This document shows, piece by piece, positions 59,395 to 61,265 of a stretch of DNA of 61,265 nucleotides (its first letter is position 1; each line of letters starts with the position of its first letter). The position numbers were made by a program, and so were the translations under genes. The notes under the pieces are model-generated. The model was not told the DNA's origin. It ran no database searches and was given only the letters and a program-made list of their open reading frames with translations. Origin of the DNA: CAZEJS01 sp964512645 (lineage in GTDB: Bacteria > Actinomycetota > Geothermincolia > Fen-727 > Anoxymicrobiaceae); contig CAZEJS010000016.1 in the NCBI GenBank assembly GCA_964512645.1, positions 1-61,265 of the forward strand, written 5' to 3'.

Positions 59395-61239
59395 TCAGGC
59401 GCAATCGAAGCGCAGGGCGTCGCCCCCGTCGAGGGCGAACCGGGCCCGGTACACGCCCGCGGCGAGCCGCTCGACGTCGACCCTCCCGCCTTTTAGCAGG
59501 GAGGCGGCGGCGCCCCCGGCGCCGGGCAGGCTCACCGTGACCACGGCTTCGCATTCTACAGGACTCGACAGCTCCAGGACGAGCGCGCCGTCGTCGCGCG
59601 ACGCGCCGGTGAGTTCCGCCGCGCCCTGGGAGAGGTTGACGCTGGAGCCGATGAGCCTGGGGCCGCCGGCGGCTTCGGTCAGCCGCACCAGCGCGCACCC
59701 GTGCGGCTGCCGCGTCGGCAGTCGGATCGCGTCCTCCGTCTCCCCGAGGTACCGGCCGCTCCAGTACTCGCAGGCGTGCCACCGGCCCGCCAGGCCGATG
59801 TCCGCCAGCCGGACCTCCCCGCCTCGCGGCCTGCCCTGCCAGTTGACCGCCAGCAGCAGGCGGTACGTGCCCAGGGGGTCGGACATCTCCGAGAGGAGCA
59901 GCCCGGGGACCTCGTTCCTCCACAGGTCGGGGCAAAGCGGCAGGCCGTGCGCGTGGGGGAAGGAGCGGCTCGCCAAAGCCAGCTCCTCGTCGCCCCAGCG
60001 TCCCAGGTCGTCGGATACCATGATGGAGCCGCCGAACACCGCTATCGCCGAGGCCAGCGTCCGGCGCTCCGCCCCGGTGAGCTTCGTGCCGGATGACCCG
60101 GTCATCAGGCAGTCGGGGTCGCCGTCGAACAGGCGCCCGCTCATGAACGCGCGGGTCATGGTGTTCGCCAGGCTGTTCCGGACCCCCGGGGTCGCCCTGT
60201 CCCGCAGCAGGGCCTGGCGGGCCGCCCTCCAGAACGGCGCGACGTCGCCGCTGACCCTCTGGGCGTCCAGCAGTCCGGTCCCCAGCAGGACCGGGCCACC
60301 GGCGGCGATCAGGAACGCTTCGGGTCCAACCGCGTCCCTTATCACCTCCAGCGCGCGGCGGGCCGCCTCCGCCCTGGTCGCCCCGTGGTCGTGGCGAGGG
60401 CCCTCCAGTAGAGCGCAGGCCATGAAGTCCAGCTTGAAGAAACGGTAGCCGTACCCCGCCAGCGTCGAGAACACCTCCCGGAGCCAGGCGAGGACCTCGG
60501 GGCGGGTGACGTCCAGCCCGTAGAACCTGCCTCCCCAGTCGGGGTTGAAACCGGCCAGCGCCGGCCGGCCCCGGGCGCCGCGCTGCAGCCAGTCCTTCTT
60601 CTCCCTGAAGGTCCGCGACCGCCTGGTCACGGTGAACGGCGCGACCCAGATGCCCGGGACCTTCCCCCTGGAGGATATCCGCCGCGCGAGGGACTCCATC
60701 CCGTCGGGGAACCCGCCGCCGGCCTCCAGCCAGTCGCCGGGGGCGGGCGCGTAGCCGTCGTCCACCTGCACCACTTCGACCCCCAGGTCGCGGTACTCCC
60801 CGGAGAGCTTCTCCAGGTTCTCCAGCACCGAGTCCTGGTCTATCCCGGTGAAGTAGTGGTACCAGGAGCACCAGCCGGGGGGCGCCCTGCGGACCTCTTC
60901 GACGCCCTGCCCGCGGGCGAGCAGTTCCGCGTACTCCTCCAGGTTGCGCCCCGAGAGGTCGCCGGGGATGACCGCGAGCGTCTCGCTCCAGAGGGTGCGC
61001 CCGCGCCCCGGGGCGACGCCGTCGAGGAGGGCGCGCGCCTCCAGCTCGGAGCGCTCCGGCCTGCGGCCGATCCGCACCATGACCCGGGAGAGCATCCGCG
61101 AAACCCCGACGAACCCCACCACGACGGAATCGCCCCGGGAGAGGTCGCCCAGCGCCGAGAACCACTCGCTGTAGAAAAGCCCCCTCTCCGAGGTCACCGG
61201 CGTAGTGGGGTTATAGCGGACCCGTTTTTCTTGGACCAC
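59395..61239 (-). CDS. GH36-like alpha-galactosidase (melibiase), N-terminus probably incomplete
   Basis: 614 residues visible. The catalytic barrel is clear: GWCSWYHYF near residue 121, VVQVDDGYA near 155, GIWVAPF near 196, FFKLDFM (nucleophile Asp) near 262 and QRVSGDVAPFW (acid-base Asp) near 325, followed by a C-terminal beta domain. It would release alpha-linked galactose or a related sugar. Family members usually have about 300 residues before WCSWY; here there are only about 120, beginning inside the N-terminal beta domain (SEWFSALGDLSRGDSVVVGF). GTG 61239 follows a TAA at 61251-61249. A frameshift near an A5 run is possible. Confidence 0.85.
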   Translation of the reverse strand: MVQEKRVRYNPTTPVTSERGLFYSEWFSALGDLSRGDSVVVGFVGVSRMLSRVMVRIGRRPERSELEARALLDGVAPGRGRTLWSETLAVIPGDLSGRNLEEYAELLARGQGVEEVRRAPPGWCSWYHYFTGIDQDSVLENLEKLSGEYRDLGVEVVQVDDGYAPAPGDWLEAGGGFPDGMESLARRISSRGKVPGIWVAPFTVTRRSRTFREKKDWLQRGARGRPALAGFNPDWGGRFYGLDVTRPEVLAWLREVFSTLAGYGYRFFKLDFMACALLEGPRHDHGATRAEAARRALEVIRDAVGPEAFLIAAGGPVLLGTGLLDAQRVSGDVAPFWRAARQALLRDRATPGVRNSLANTMTRAFMSGRLFDGDPDCLMTGSSGTKLTGAERRTLASAIAVFGGSIMVSDDLGRWGDEELALASRSFPHAHGLPLCPDLWRNEVPGLLLSEMSDPLGTYRLLLAVNWQGRPRGGEVRLADIGLAGRWHACEYWSGRYLGETEDAIRLPTRQPHGCALVRLTEAAGGPRLIGSSVNLSQGAAELTGASRDDGALVLELSSPVECEAVVTVSLPGAGGAAASLLKGGRVDVERLAAGVYRARFALDGGDALRFDCA

Positions 61240-61265
61240 GGATAAGGGTTAATCTTCAGTCCAGG

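Overview
This is about 61 kb of very GC-rich DNA with dense genes, many GTG and TTG starts, strong GGAGG ribosome sites, lipoprotein signal peptides, PASTA and LytR-CpsA-Psr wall proteins and no outer-membrane genes. Together with ADP-forming CoA ligase, DUF362 ferredoxin, tungstate-binding, selenoprotein and molybdenum/tungsten-cofactor signals, this points to a high-GC Gram-positive lineage, most likely an anaerobic, deep-branching actinobacterium. The lineage is an inference. I saw no tRNA, rRNA, CRISPR array, insertion sequence or prophage.

Layout. 1-5.8 kb: PP2C phosphatase (cut by the left edge), a dehydrogenase, a cell-wall amidase, a zinc-ribbon Ser/Thr kinase and a PASTA-M23 protein, that is, wall and phospho-signalling genes. 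6-16 kb: flavin reductase, a paired acyl-CoA dehydrogenase, a VWA protein, an FGGY kinase, a divergent glutamine synthetase and a second PASTA-M23 protein. 15.7-16.4 kb: an AhpD-like selenoprotein read through an in-frame TGA with a SECIS-like hairpin. 17-19 kb: an enolase-superfamily enzyme and a cyclase. 19-30 kb: a DNA-processing block (AddA, AddB, dNTPase, a DEDDh exonuclease fused to a WYL domain, a NERD-helicase). 30-34 kb: EamA exporter and a polar amino-acid ABC transporter. 34-43 kb: a degenerate M48 protein, then Hsp20-Lon-CoA ligase, LCP, PH-domain and PHP phosphatase genes and a pseudokinase. 43.7-46.5 kb: cysteine synthase, SRPBCC and DUF362 proteins and a molbindin.

46.8-58.5 kb is the most unusual part. 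Three copies of one structured RNA, with covarying stems and a core matching what I remember of the molybdenum-cofactor (Moco) riboswitch, each follow a -35/-10 promoter and precede genes for exported proteins. Most of these proteins carry sulfite-oxidase-like (molybdopterin-binding fold) domains without an evident molybdenum-ligand cysteine. Two of them add four C-terminal surface repeats of the (W)YLAEG type; a propeller protein carries four more such repeats. One operon ends with a TupA-like tungstate-binding lipoprotein. I infer a cofactor-controlled surface system for molybdenum/tungsten acquisition or handling. The window ends with an alpha/beta hydrolase and a GH36-like alpha-galactosidase whose N-terminus looks incomplete.
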